DNA of 64,000 bases, from positions 124,001 to 188,000 of the forward strand of contig SWDT01000053.1 in the NCBI GenBank assembly GCA_009193035.1, written 5' to 3'. A program made the translations under genes and the position numbers. This stretch comes from Halicephalobus mephisto. Lineage: Eukaryota > Nematoda > Chromadorea > Rhabditida > Panagrolaimidae. The stretch's first letter is position 1, and every line of letters starts with the position of its first letter. Of this stretch, positions 20,954-33,953 are shown piece after piece. The notes beneath the pieces are model-generated. The model was not told the origin of the DNA. It was given only the letters and a program-made list of their open reading frames with translations, and searched no databases.

Positions 20954-23807
20954 ATGAAAAACAAGAGCCAAAAGCGATCGGATATCCAGTACCTTCGAGG
21001 ACTCGCAATTGCTGCTGTTTTGGGGTTTCATCTGAGACCCCAATCCATCCCTCAAGGGTTCCTCGGGGTCGACATGTTAGTTTTTATTTTTAAACATTTT
21101 TAAAATTAATGCCAATGGTTCCAGATTCTTTGTTATCTCAGGGTACTTAATGACTTTGATTCTTAATTTTAATTCAGAAAAATCCTTATCGATTAAATCG
21201 ACATTACAGTTCTACGAACGGAGGATGAAGAGACTCTGTCCTGCTTACTTCCTGGTCATCTTAGTAACATTATTCATCTGTGAATTCTATCTCATTGCGT
21301 TGGACTTTGATTTCCTAAGGACAGATGCCTTGTGGGCCACATTATTCTCGACTAATCTGCAGTCCATGTTCGAGAAACAGACTTACTTCCAACTTGTCGG
21401 TGACTACAAGTTCCTTCTTCATACTTGGTCCTTATCCGTTGAACTTCAGTATTACTTACTTGCTCCGTTCCTTATATATGGGATCTACTGGTCTGGACAT
21501 CCTTTAATTACAACTACTGTTGTTGGATCTATTTCTTTGATCTTTCAAATAATGATGAAAGAATTTGAAACAGTTTCGTTCGGATGTGTGTTCTCTCGAA
21601 TCTGGCAATTTCTAGTTGGAAGCTTTGTTTTCTACTTTGAGGAACAGAAGAAATCCACCCAAAATTCATCAGAAGACAAGGCAAAGTTAATGGAAGATGG
21701 AGAAACAAGTGATTCAAAGAAAACATACTCAGATAAAAGTTCCCTTACATTGCACTTCATAAGGGTTCTAATTATTTTTTCCCTTTTCACCATCACATTC
21801 ATGCCGAAACTATCTGCAACGTTCTGTTATACTTCTCTAACAAGGATAGCTGCAACAATATTGACCGGAATTGCCATGTTTATCGGATGGGATCATAAAC
21901 CTAATAACTTCAGTAATGTGTTTGTGTATCTTGGAGACATCTCTTATTCAGTTTACCTCGTCCATTGGCCAGTCATCACTTTAGCCAAGTACTTGCAAGT
22001 ATTTGAATCTTGGTGTAAGTTGATTCTGAAGCTCCAGATTTATCTGATCATCTATAAACTTTATATTTCAGTTGTGATACATAACTTGGGAATTATCTTC
22101 TTCATCTCTATTCTCCAATATGAATTACTCGAAAAGAGGTTGTCAAAAGTTTCCGGTCAAAAAGTTTTTTTCATTTGTATCGCTCTGATTATTGGAATCG
22201 TCATGATTGAAACACAACACGGGATCGGACGTGTTTCTTCTGTGAGTTTATATATCGATTTTACTTCATCTGCCGTATCTTCATTTCTAGATCCCTCAAC
22301 ATCCTGCTATCGCCAACAATCAGATGATAGTTAAGCAGTGTAGAAATCGTCTGAAATCTTTCCAGTGTAACTGGGATTCAGAGATGTTAGCCGTTGTAAA
22401 CAACAAAAAATCACTCCAGGAAGAAGCATTTTTCTGTTCATATAACGGAACTGGCAAAGCAACCGTTTTCGTCACTGGTAACAGTTTTGCCATCAGACAA
22501 ATCACTACGATTAAAAACGTTCTGAAGAGCAAATATAAGAAACTATACCTGGTTGCCAGGCCGAACTGTCTACCTTTTGAATCTTTTAATGACTTCTTTG
22601 ACGAGAAATGGAAATGTGACGAAGTTAGAAACAAGACAATCCAGTTTTTAGAAAAATTGAAGCCAGATTTCCTGATTATTACCCAAAGGTAAATTCATTG
22701 GATTAATTTTAACGTTTTCGAGGAAATAAGTTTCGTTTCTGACGGTGTTATGCAACATTTCTGTCCCAAGCAGTTATATTCTGATTTTAAAGTTAAAACT
22801 CTACAAAAAGCACTTATAATACTGTAATAAAACCCATAGATTCTGAATATAAAATCAGAATCAATAGTCAACCTTCGGAATCTAAGATTCTGGAGACTAA
22901 CTCTGGATTTCAAGAATATATCGAACTTTATATCAAAACTCTATTAAAAAGTGAAAATCTACTTAAAATGACTTTTAAAATACTATATTATAGGTAAAAA
23001 GTTATTTAAAATTACTTTTCGTTTTCCATTTTTTAAGTTATGGAAATTGGAACATAAATGCTTGAGACAGAAATGTCAAATCAGATCTGTACTCCATTTT
23101 ATCAAAGTTGACGGTCAGAATTCAAGATGAAACTTTTATATCTCCACGTTAGGGTGCGATTCATGAGTCATATTGTGATTTGAGAAATCTAGATATCCGA
23201 TCCCATCAACTTAAGTGAGGGAATATTTACAGTAGGAAAAATTTGTAGATGTTTAACATGAAAAAATCCAAATTTCAACCTCGAATCCAGAGTTCAAACT
23301 TTGATAATACGAAGGACTGATGAAGTAAGTTTCAGACTTAGTGGACATCCCAAATTCCAAAGCCCAGTTACAATGGAACAAGCTGAAACCGACAACACTA
23401 CTCTTATAGTTGCGGATTATCTGCAGCTCTTTTCTCGTTTCGTCAAGAAGATTTTCATCATCGAACCTCACATGATTCTTACTTTCGATCCCGCAACAAC
23501 ACTGGCTAAAGAACTTTCTCAAGGAAAACCCATCGACAAATACTACACTACGATGAAGGACCTCAAAAAAGAAGTAGATCCTGGCTGGTCCCGGATTCTC
23601 GCAGCAATGAGTACTTGTCCAAAATGTGAACCGATATCCATCAGATCTGTCTTCTGCAAAAACGACAAATGCCCTGTTTACGAAGAAAACTCAAAACTAT
23701 CCTTATTCTGCGACTACAGCCATCTCAGTTCCCTCGGTGTCAAGAAAATGATGCCTATCGTGAAGACCCATTTCAACAAAGCTTTAATTGATCTAGGATT
23801 TAATTAG
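20954..23807 (+). CDS. OAC-type membrane O-acyltransferase with SGNH domain
   Basis: Exons 20954-21075, 21125-22014, 22072-22241, 22291-22688 and 23336-23807 give 683 residues exactly in frame. The N-terminal half is an acyltransferase-3 domain: DIQYLRGLAIAAVLGFH carries the catalytic-type His, followed by FFVISGYLM, HTWSLSVELQYYLLAP and a run of membrane segments, then the YSVYLVHWP motif. The C-terminal half is an SGNH-hydrolase-like domain with FVTGNSFA and, in the last exon, DYSHLSSLG (Asp/His pair). This layout matches the nematode oac family and bacterial OafA/PatB-like enzymes, which acylate extracellular glycans or lipids. The fourth intron is long (647 nt); the second is 57 nt and would stay in frame if retained. 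A paralogue is at 36683-39624. The exact substrate is unknown. Confidence 0.9.
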
Positions 23808-24007
23808 TGGATTTATATCAATTACATATCAAAGATATCCCTAAATTTCAATTTCCAGGTCGTTTAAAATCTCAAATAAAAAAAATTTAATTTTTTAAAT
23901 TTCAACAAGAAACCTAATCTGGAAGTAAAAATGATTTTTAAAACTATCAAAGTAAAAAAGTATTAAAATAATCTTTAATAGAATAATAAGACAGATATAA
24001 TTCATAT

Positions 24008-24350
24008 ATTTCGTCTCACATGATACAATCAAGAATCTTATTCATATCCTACAGTATTCTGTTTTGTATTATTAAAATTGGAATTCAAGATTCGGAGTTA
24101 AATTTTTAAATTTTTGTATTAAAAAACATTTATGAATTTTTTATATTTCAAAAATCTATTTAAATTGATAGTTGGAACTCAACTAAATTCTCATACTTCA
24201 AACTTGACTCATAAGTTGCGTTTTAAAACGAAAAATTATAATTTTAACTTCGAACTTTGACTATCAACTTTAATAATACAAAACACAGATTTCAAACTAT
24301 TGCTTCAGGTACTCTCTTTTTAGTCTGGTTCCTGTCCCAATAAAAAACAA
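24008..24350 (+). repeat. Dispersed repeat family, split copy
   Basis: Left part (about 24008-24075) reads ...GATACAATCAAGAATCTTAT then CCTACAGTATTCTGTTTTGT. Right part (about 24290-24350) reads ATTGCTTCAGGTACTCTCTT then AGTCTGGTTCCTGTC. The two are separated by unrelated AT-rich sequence. Relatives lie at 52863-52980, 55970-56053 and, reversed, 58030-58150. Confidence 0.55.
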
Positions 24351-24364
24351 AAATAATTGGATGT

Positions 24365-24423
24365 TGTTGTGATCACCAATTCCAATGTTCTTTTAAATGC
24401 CAAAACGTCTTGTGATCACAACA
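24365..24423. repeat. Short perfect hairpin
   Basis: TGTTGTGATCAC at 24365-24376 is exactly complementary to GTGATCACAACA at about 24412-24423, leaving a ~35-nt loop. No function is evident. Confidence 0.6.
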
Positions 24424-25046
24424 CGAAAATAACTCCCTAAAGCGATACTGTTCACTGCGGATTACATCGTATTTTTTAGAAAAAAAATAAAGTTGATATA
24501 TAACGACGACTGATTACAACAGATATGAAAGGATTATTCAAACTATGAAAATTACATCTAATGAAAATTAAACAACTGTTGGGATTCGAGGAGACGCGTG
24601 CAAGTGGCGCTCCCTGATTAGGTGGTCTTAGCACGACTACCGTAACCTTACGAGATTTACATTGTTGTGTTGTTGTTTAATGATATCGTTCTATGAAAAA
24701 CTGTGACTTGTTTTATAAAGACTCAAGTACATCTCTCCCTATTTGTCGCATCTCGAGTCACAACAACAACATTCGTAAAATTTCAAAAAATTCAAATACT
24801 TTTAGATCAATATATTCAGGAAACTACGACTATTCTTCCACAACAGAAAATCCATTTTTCGAAACAATGTTCAATTTAAAAAAGCTGAATATTTCTGTAG
24901 TCATAGTCAAAATTAAACTCAATATTTAAAATTTTGCAGAATTTGCACCTTACATTCACATCATTCTCGGTAAATTTATCATTAATTCATTCAAATTCAA
25001 CAAAACTAAACTTAACAAACATTAAATCAAACAAAAAACTAGTAAA

Positions 25047-28000
25047 TCAAACATTCTCTTCCTTCAGATTCTTCATCCATTCCTCAATCTTCCGCCAACT
25101 TTGAGTAGTCAGATCTTCATATATCTCACGGCAAGTCGGAGCAGAAATGGGCGTAACAGAGAGAGCATCATAGAAGGAAATGATCGATCCCATTGTTCCA
25201 CTAGCAACCAGAGTGATCCTCGTAGTGTTATCTGAAACAACTTTCCCATTATCTAAACCAAAAGTCCATAAATATACCTATGGCTTTGCGGCTGACTCTC
25301 GTCGAGACATAGGTGCAACCGAATATTTTAACCGCCGCTTTCTGCAGGATCCTCAACGATTCATTCACTTTGGATTCTGGAACACAGATCCCCATGGCGT
25401 GACCTTCAACAACTGGAGAATAAGCTTCATGATCAGCAGATGGAAGAACAGTTGACGAATTAGTCAAAGACAATTGATAAAAAGTTCTCAACGCTGCTCC
25501 ATGAACACATACACACTCCTTCTTCGTAATAAAAATAATCTCCTCATCCGTATCAACACGGAAATCTTCAAAGTTCCTGAAAGCATTAGAGGAGAGACAG
25601 GCCAGAAGATCGATCAAAATCCTTCCAAGTCCTTTCTTCTTGATAGCGTCATTAACAGGACAGTCAGCATCCAGTTCACTTTGCTAAATTTAATCATTAA
25701 AAACTAATTAACTAACATAAACCAACCATGTACAGAAATGGTTCAAACACATCCACATCGACATTCAACGTTCCACTTCCGACAAGAATAACAAAAAGAA
25801 AGAAATTAGTCAGCTCCATCTCAATTTTGTGCTGTTGATGCCAACAAGCAAGATAACACAGGAGTTTGTCGAACAATTCGTGCTTCTGAATGTAATCAGA
25901 AATGAGTTTCCAAATACCAGATCCAGTACGAATCTCACTTGCAACTTTAGCAATTACCGACTCATAAACATTGCTTTTAGTTTGCATAAATGTATCAATA
26001 ACATCAGTCAACTTCATACCGAGAGGATCGAATTCAACTAAACACTGATTGAATTCGTTGTACTTCTTCTTCACCACGGAAAGAATATCCCAAACAAGCC
26101 AAGCAAATGAAAGGAAATAGCCGGATTCTGAAAGTAGCAATAGTATCAGCAAACATTTCAAAACATACCATAGGCAATGTGGTAATACAACAGAGCAACA
26201 GCAATCATCTCGTCAGTTGGGCGAGTACAGATCGAACCTATGATTGGATTCGCTTGATACTGATAACTACCAGTAGCTTCGAGATAAAGTTCACCATCAG
26301 GAAAATTCTTGAAAAATTCATGTCGGAATGTCGAGAAAATAACTTCCAATCTCTGTTGACAAATAGTTGACATGTTAAAAAGAGAAACATCATCATTGTT
26401 TCCAGAATCCGTCGCTTTTCCTTTAACTTCCGCATAGAATCCCGAGAACAACTCACCTTCTGATTTTATGCCATATGTTTCCATCAGAGCTTGGATTTGA
26501 GCAACATAACTTGATCTCTGTTTCATCACAAATTGTCGAGATTTCATATTTGTTGCCAAATACATCCATCCTTCATTCCAAAAATTCAAACCTGGGTCCA
26601 TTTCAACTTTTTCAATAGCTTCAAATTCAGCAATACCAATAATCGATTGAACCGAGGACACTGATCTGAAAGTTCCAATTTTAGTATAAAACTATTAATT
26701 ATTCAAACCTATGGAGACATCCAAGAAGTCCTTTGCTACTATAAGATAAACCACCCGGTTTGGTCATAAAATCCGGAAAATATTGAACTTTTTCCGGTGG
26801 TAAATCAAGTTCGAAATTCCAAGAACGAACAAGAGTTTCAGAAGCAATTCCAGTTTTCGGAAAATCAACTGAGAGATTATGTTTTATAGCAATGTTCTTA
26901 CAAACCTGGAAATTAATTTTTCAATTTCAAAATTTACAAAATCAAACCAACTTGACTTTCAATTCCATAAAGATCAGAATTAGCCAAATGTGCATTAGAA
27001 ATTTGTCCAATAGAATCTTGAGTAATATATTGAACAAAAAAATCCGTCATCATACTTTGAAGTCTATCGCCATCATTTTTGGCATCAAGAATCAGATTGC
27101 TATCAGAAAGTAGAGACATTGATGAACTATAATTAAATGCTTCTTCATTTTTATCAAAGAACAATCCTTCATCCCAAATAACAGTATACTCGTCTCCATC
27201 CAGATCAGATCCAGCCATTTCATCAGGATGAGGTCGAGGACCACTCTGAGGAAATACAACACATCAAACCAAATGCCGAAGACTAGGGATATCAACAGCC
27301 TCATACATCCGAACATCACCAGAACAACTGCAGGATTCTTCGTCAAAAGCACCTTTCCTTCAAGGATCTTTTTCTCAGCAGTGGGAGATGGAAGTCTTTC
27401 CTGAGCATTGCAAGTGTACTGGATAAAAACCTGTCCACTCTGAAGGATCCCAGTCTCGTCAACAATGCCAAACATTGTCCTTCCAGAATGAACAGGGATC
27501 TGGATTCTCATCTGGCAAGTAATTTGGCTAAAGTGATATTTACCGAGAATACAACTCAAAATTAACTCACATAACATCGACTTGGACCATGCCGGAGCAT
27601 TGAACGGAAGAACGGCTCTTGAACCAGAGAGAAGTCGTACAAATTTGAACCATAATCAGTTGAGGGAACTCTGAGATGGCAACTCGGGCATACTTTTCGT
27701 AGTTCAGGGAAGCCATGATATGATTGACGTGACGATTCAAGAGCATCTGATATGTTTCGAAATCCTTCTATGTGTCTCGGCAGATTGCTTCATAGAAATT
27801 TGATCAAGGATGTTGATCATCGGTTTGTTCAGAGACAACTGGAGATGGTGTGGAGTACTTGACAATCTCGATGAATTCTTCTCGAGGAGCAATGAACTTC
27901 TCTTGGGATTGACGAAATTCAACCTCAAAAGTCAGATCTTTGAGGTCATTCTTCCTGGCGAAATTATTCATAAGATCCAGAGCTGGATTGACAGCGATAA

Positions 28001-29938
28001 CTCCTTTGAAACCTCTGAACCTGAATTGGAACAAGATGGAACAGCATCACGACAGTTGAGATCTTGAGAAATCCTCGAAGCACAGAAGCACTGATACTTC
28101 CAACACCATCTGAAAAGCAATATGGTTCGCCACCTCCTTTCACGCCGCCTTCGAAATCCGGAACAGTTCTGTACAAATTCCTTTCCAATCGGATATTCGA
28201 TAATTTTGATTGAGTAAAACACTGACCAATCCTTGCCATCATTTTCGGAACTTTCTCAATTTTAAATCTGCCCATTGATTTTCGGATTGTAACAGCATCA
28301 TCAATATTTCCATCGACAAATAGCAGCCGTTGTCCCGAAGTTGAGAATTCGACGAACCAACCATAACGTAGAATCTGTCCAAGACTCTAAGACCTTCTTT
28401 CAATACACGTTTCACACAATTCTCCATAATCAGATTTCCAGTCATTTTGGACATTCTAGTTCCATCTTCGTCTCGGAAAATGACTCGAAGGAACTTGTTA
28501 ACTCCAAATTTTCGTAAAACACGATTTCCCATCATCAGCTCAGGTGCCAGGAACAGTTTTCTCATCGGAGTAATGATTACCTTGCGGATTCTGACGTATC
28601 CTTGAGCCTCCCAATTAGTTTGACAAGCAGAACTAACTCTCCAGATCCTTTAATCCGACAGAACATATGTGCCAAATTATCTAGAGATTGTAATTCATCA
28701 ATTTGACAAAGAAGTTGTTCCAAAATATCAATTGTTGCAGCAATATCGTGGATGTATGCCCGTCTGACTTCTTCCAGAAAGTCATCTCTCTTTTGGACAT
28801 CCAAGAAATCAAATCCTTCACTACTGCACCACGAGAAATAAGAGCGCTCAAGCAATAACGAAGATTGAAGTTCTCGTCACCGTCAAAGCCATACAATTCC
28901 ATCAATTTCTTGTCCTCCACAAACGACAAGTACCTTCTCGTATAGTCACAGTTCGAAACTCAACTGGAGTAACAGCATACTTGTGAAGTCTTCCAAGAAG
29001 ATCACAAATCTCATGTTTCTGGGAAAATAAGGAATATAATAAAGGAAAAAACAACTTACATTAAAAACAGGGATTTTCATTAAAATCCAAGGACATTCGG
29101 CAATGCTCTTCCTTCTGCGATGCTTCTCAATGTTGTCTCCCCAAGTAGTAACACGTGAAAACGTCCATCCAGTATTTCCTTCTCTCTTGAAACTTCTTTT
29201 GATCTTGGGTGGATATCGAACATGCAGGAACAACTGGACTTCAGAAGCACTGTGATAGACAATGACATCTCGGATTGCTTCATATCTGATGGAACAGGTG
29301 ATGATCGAAGAAACGCCTTCGTAAATAAACGGAAAAGCAACGGACAGTTCTTTTCTGTCATGTTCGAATTCAGCAAGAATACTGGTGTCCTGGGGCATTT
29401 GAGAAAATTCAGAGAGGAGATTCACTTCTTTCATAATCTGGCTCTCAGGTTTCCGGTAAGTTGTGTTGATCGTCTCATGAGAGAGGAAGTTCTCAGTATC
29501 CACGAAATTTCCAAATATAAACGCCGAGAGGTTCAGGGAGTGATATAAGGAGAAATCCTGCGGGAAAACTGAAGCATCACAGATGGCGACAGAAACAGTA
29601 ATATTATGATTAATGATAATATTAACTGCAGAAACCCTTCTTCGAAGTTGATCACAAAAGGCTGCAATTTCGTCGATTTCTGGGGGAATTTCATTAAAGA
29701 CAATGCTGATTTCCATTCTTCCATCGTCCATTGAAATGCAGTGGTTGCACAAGTTGATTTTCCATCGGTCTACCTCAGTGATTTCGGACTGGAATTTAAA
29801 TTTCATATAAAAAAATCAAATTTAACTCACATTCAAAATGACAAAAAGATCATCAGGATCTTGGTGGAACGGTAAGTTCCGCAAGCGGATCCTAATTGCC
29901 GTCATGGGCGAAAGAAAAGAAAACATATTGCCGTCCAT
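25047..29938 (-). pseudogene. EGO-1/RRF-1-type RNA-directed RNA polymerase, frame-broken
   Basis: Nematode cellular RdRPs make secondary small RNAs for RNAi and germline silencing. The first exon starts at ATG 29938, right after TTTCAG (a likely trans-splice acceptor). Recognisable family blocks in order include LSALISRGAVVKD, GYVRIRKVIITP, LFLAPELMMGNRVLRKFG, VIFRDEDGTRM, VGSSNSQLRDNGCY, CFSDGVGSIS, RFRGFKGVIAVNPALDL, IQIPVHSGRTMFGIVDETGI, GPRPHPDEM and the catalytic AGSDLDGDEYTVIWD. These lie in alternating frames. Breaks fall near 28950, 28815, 28620, 28320, 28075, 28030, 27840, 27770, 27325 and 25270, and there is an in-frame TGA at 27264-27266. The stretch 25250-27230 (after the catalytic site) is largely open and ends ...KEENV at 25047. 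Neighbouring genes are clean, so decay is more likely than bad sequence, but clustered sequencing indels remain possible. Confidence 0.85.
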
Positions 29939-31765
29939 CTGAAACTGAAACATTAATATCACTAATAAAATATCAAAAATAATCTACGAAAAAACAAATG
30001 TAAGAATAATGCAAACAGTAGGGAAGGATTTCGAAGAAATATTTAAAAATAAAAAATTAAATATTATTCTTAGTCATGGTATCTTTCGTTTCGAGACTCA
30101 TTGGACATTCGAAATTACTAACTTTTGTTTCTTTGAGAATTCATTACTTTTAAATTGATTTTTATCGACTATATTTTCCTATTAAAGTCTCCAGTGTCAA
30201 AGTTAATAAAGTGGCCGATGTCGAAATCAAAAAAATCACTTTTTTTTAATATTTAGACAGATCAATTCATGTTTTATATCAATATCTATGAAAATCTCGA
30301 AATAAAAATAAAGTTTTTAGTTTGTCTCCAATATTTAGACAGATTAGATTGGTCAATTGTTATGCAAAAATTCAATTTGATTTCGATGTCGATAATTTCA
30401 GAGGCATTGGCATATATTGATGCACATATCAATTTTAGGAATATTTTTTTCTCTTTCTTTCTGCTTAGAAAAATGTTTTCATTTTCCTCAACTATAAAAA
30501 TTAAAAACTGCAAACATAGAAAATAAAATTTTAGTTGTGATTGATTACAAGAATCCATAATAGCCCTATACATAAAAAGTGCATTGTATAAAGTTTATGG
30601 ATACATTAAAACGACTGATGTATCAGATACATTACATTCGACATATTGATGCATTAAGTATGGTATCGGTGAATTGTATTTAGTGCACCACTATATTAAA
30701 ACAACTCTGATATACCGATACATTAAATACAATGTATCCGAATTATCGGAATCGTTTTAATCTGCTTTTTCTATGCGTAATTAATCAACATCTTGAAAGT
30801 CGACTAACGATTAAAATAATTCTGCTCAGATTTGAACGAAAATCTCCTCTTTCTTTGTCTCAACTACTGTAAAAATAAATAGCACTTAAGATTTACTAAT
30901 AGTGTAAAAACTTGCAATCTTTGCGATTTTGAAGAGAGCTTCCTATTACGGGAGAAATACTTTTTACTCAAACTCTTGATGGAACTTTTTATATATAATT
31001 CAATTATAAGATCATTTGAAAATAACATTTGTTCCAAAAGGTCACCAAAAATGTCACAAATTATCAGTATATGTATAACAATTATTACCAAAGTTCATAT
31101 CGAGATTCTGAAGGTCGATGGACACAATTGACGGTTTGTTTGGAAAATTCAGCAAGTATTACGCAACTTGAAAAAGCTATCAAAGTGCTCTCATTACTGA
31201 TTCAAATCGATCCGTTTGTATTCTTCTCAATATACTGTATTACTGAAAAGACGTATTGTGAGGAACAACAGAAATCTTGTTACTAATGCTTTTTATTTTT
31301 ATATTCTTTCTACATAATTGATTTCATGTTATAAAGATTCTTTTTTACCATATTTTACTAGTCAATTTCTTGAATTTTATCAGATGAAATTCAGTTGGAA
31401 GTAGAAATGTTGAGAAAATCAATAGCTTCCAGTCGCCTTGGATAAACATATTTTACATCTCACAAGAACTAAGATTTCCACCTTTTAATTTTCCAATTTT
31501 TTACCCAGACTTCCAGATGGTAGTCATAGAGTTGTCTACCATTTAGCCATCAATAATTCTTGTTTCCGTCAAACAAGTACAAGTGCTACGCTCGACTCTG
31601 TGTTTATTTCTAATATCATTTAGAAAATTTCACATAAACCTTATACTTCTTAATTGGTTCGATTTTCAATGTTTATATCAAACTTCTCATTTTTAATGGG
31701 ACCAAATTTCTATTGAATGATTAAAAAATTTGTCACTTGTAATTTTTGGTTTAATTACAAACTTC
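29939..31765. other. Intergenic region with one TIR/minisatellite element
   Basis: Divergent space between the RdRP (-) and a chemoreceptor (+). It holds the element at 30569-30778. An 85-codon open frame at 31029-31286 (+) has no recognisable motif and no clear splice partner, so I do not call it a gene. Confidence 0.5.
30569..30778. repeat. AT-rich TIR/minisatellite element, copy 2
   Basis: Begins TACATAAAAAGTGCATT and contains ACATTAAAACGACTGATGTA. Ends with the rough inverse, ATCGTTTTAATCTGCTTTTT then CTATGCG. The interior repeats GATACATTA/TAATGTATC-type words. It is the shortest and simplest of three copies. Confidence 0.6.
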
Positions 31766-32782
31766 ATGAACTCGAATCTGTATGATTTCGGGAACTTTGT
31801 TGTTTTCTATGAATATTACTCCACATTTACTTTCTGTATATCCTGGATGCTGGCACCTATAACTTTCTACATTATTTTAACTCAGTCTAAATCCCTTGGG
31901 TCACTGAAATGGCTCTTTCTGAACCATTCCTTCTGGAATCTCATGTTAACAACTCTCATCGGGATCGTCAAACCTGTATTACTCGGGGAAATCGCAGGAG
32001 GTTACAGTATAGGTTTATTCAAAGACACCGACTTCAGATCCAGTGTTATTACTGCTATATTGTGTCTACTATTTACAGCATACAGTTTTGGTGGACTAAT
32101 TTTGAGTATTCAGAATCGGTATGCAACGATTTTCGATGTAAAAATATTGAAGAAATTCTTAAAGACAAAAAATGTACTGATACTAATAATGTTCAATTCC
32201 GTTGGCTTGACCATTCTCTGCTTCCTTATATTACTACCCACAGTATTCATCACAACTGAACAAGTGCATGAGTGGGCTAGAGAATATGACATCGACTTGG
32301 TTCAGTTATTCAAAAAACCAACATTTTTAATCATTCCTCATAAAATGATCAACATTGCTGCAGTTGTTTGTATGATTGTGATAATTGTAATGACTGGGTT
32401 GTGTATCGCTTTCATAATAACGTTTATTGTTTGTTTAAGGTTACTAAAAACAAAAACTGGTATTAACAAGAAACATCAAAGATCGCTTTTGCTCAGTGCA
32501 TTGACCCAAATGTTGCTTACAATTTGCTTCCATTTTGTTCCAGTTTTTTTGTTCTTTTTTTTCATAAGATTCAGAGTACAATACTCGGAAAAGTGGATAT
32601 TGGTACTCACATGTGTAGTCGCCAGTCACTGTTTTTTGGATTATATCGGTACTTTGTATTTCGTAATACCGTACAGGAAATTCATCACGAAAATGTTATG
32701 TTTGAAGAAAGAGTCTGTGAATGCTACTTTTCGGCAGAGTGATATTATTAATCAAGCTAATAATATTCGAATTATTGCGTAA
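31766..32782 (+). CDS. Str-superfamily serpentine chemoreceptor (Sri/Srh-like), 338 aa
   Basis: Single-exon seven-transmembrane receptor. I chose ATG 31766 (MNSNLYDFGNFVVFY) because all relatives in the window share an M-[ND]-S-N start; an upstream in-frame ATG-like start at 31730 has no match. Family features are LFLNHSFWNLML, PVLLGEIAGGYSIG (loop after TM3), a ligand-loop HEWAREYD, and C-terminal HCFLDYIGTLYFVIPYRKF with the PYR motif typical of Str-superfamily receptors. Likely a chemosensory-cilium G-protein-coupled receptor (family knowledge). Its first ~195 residues are nearly identical to the gene at 50469, then identity drops sharply. Confidence 0.85.
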   Translation: MNSNLYDFGNFVVFYEYYSTFTFCISWMLAPITFYIILTQSKSLGSLKWLFLNHSFWNLMLTTLIGIVKPVLLGEIAGGYSIGLFKDTDFRSSVITAILCLLFTAYSFGGLILSIQNRYATIFDVKILKKFLKTKNVLILIMFNSVGLTILCFLILLPTVFITTEQVHEWAREYDIDLVQLFKKPTFLIIPHKMINIAAVVCMIVIIVMTGLCIAFIITFIVCLRLLKTKTGINKKHQRSLLLSALTQMLLTICFHFVPVFLFFFFIRFRVQYSEKWILVLTCVVASHCFLDYIGTLYFVIPYRKFITKMLCLKKESVNATFRQSDIINQANNIRIIA

Positions 32783-33953
32783 TTTGTTATTACAATATCT
32801 CCAGAAGTGCAAACTAGCTGGTGAGGAGAACTAGCCAGTAAAACTAGTTACACCGTGCCCGACTAGAATATATAGAAATTTTACACAAGAAATGCTTTGG
32901 TTTGCTATTCATGATGTGCCTTTTATTCAAAAAAGTAAACGTTTTTTACTTTATCTATTCGATTATAAATGCTTCACTATAAGTTGACGACAGGAGTGCG
33001 AAAATGCAGCGGTAAAATGATTTTAATGATTTTTTCCAAATACATAAGACATCTGTGAAAAGTTATAATATATTCAACAAAACATTGGCCATTTGCTCTC
33101 GGCTGCGAATATATCTGCAGAAATTGGTAAACGAAACAGGTGAATATGAGGATATTAAGCAAAATTTGTTCCAGTAATTTCCTATACTCGTTAGATGTAA
33201 TTACATGTCAACTTTCAGACAGACCAATTTGTCACTTAAAATGTCTTTTAGTCGCTTTTTAGAATTCATTATCTTTTATTATTAATTCTTTTTCAACATA
33301 ATCGAAGATAAAGAATAGGAAGTTTAAGGAATGACAAGAGAAAATGAATTATTACAAACATCGTAGAGTATAATTTACATTTGATGTTAAAATAACGTTC
33401 ATTTTCAATATACCATTCTATCGTTTGTTATTTGCATGATACTGTATTACTTGTGTCAGATTCTTGTTTAATTAGTCAAATTTGAGGTGCAATAATAAAG
33501 AGAACAAAAACTTCTTTTTTCTTTGCAAATACTGGTAATTTTCTCTAATAAAATACCAGAAAGAATAGTTTATGAAGAGTTGCTTAACTTGTCGAAGAAA
33601 CTTGGATTGAATGAAAACAATTCTCTTTGAATTATCTTTAATCTCTCTTGTAACCATTTTAACAATAGGTGGTTTGTTTTAAAGACATTACCGATATGAT
33701 CTAAAGTACATCATCCGAGATCCTGTCAACTTGAATGCTCTTGATCTTGTTCATTCTATAAACGCTTATTGTGACATTTTAAGCATTTAAAGCAAGAAAA
33801 GCATTGCTTAGTGAAAATCGATTTGTACATAATTCACGGTAATTCTTATCATTGGTACACATAGAATGTGCGGTTAAAAATTTCACATCTTTCAGTTTGG
33901 CGGTCGTTCGATTATTTATCAAACAATCGTTTCATTTGGTTGGATTTAAATAA
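32783..33953. other. Intergenic region, nothing recognised
   Basis: AT-rich. I see no gene, RNA or known repeat. It contains the 3' UTR of the upstream chemoreceptor and the promoter of the gene at 33954. Confidence 0.5.

Larger units (their letters stand above)
23808..25046. other. Intergenic region with split dispersed repeat
   Basis: Most is AT-rich. It holds a split copy of a dispersed repeat (24008-24075 and 24290-24350; see 52863-52980) and a perfect 12-bp inverted repeat at 24365-24423. A GC-richer stretch at 24580-24655 has no tRNA or protein signature I can identify. Confidence 0.5.

Noticed and set aside
22015..22071. Read-through of the OAC frame (19 extra residues)
   Set aside because: A consensus donor and TTTCAG acceptor bound it, and the paralogue has an intron at the same place, so I treat it as an intron.
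24580..24660. GC-richer patch that looked like a small RNA
   Set aside because: No cloverleaf, no Pol III boxes or Sm site and no homology to U RNAs or SL RNA that I can see.
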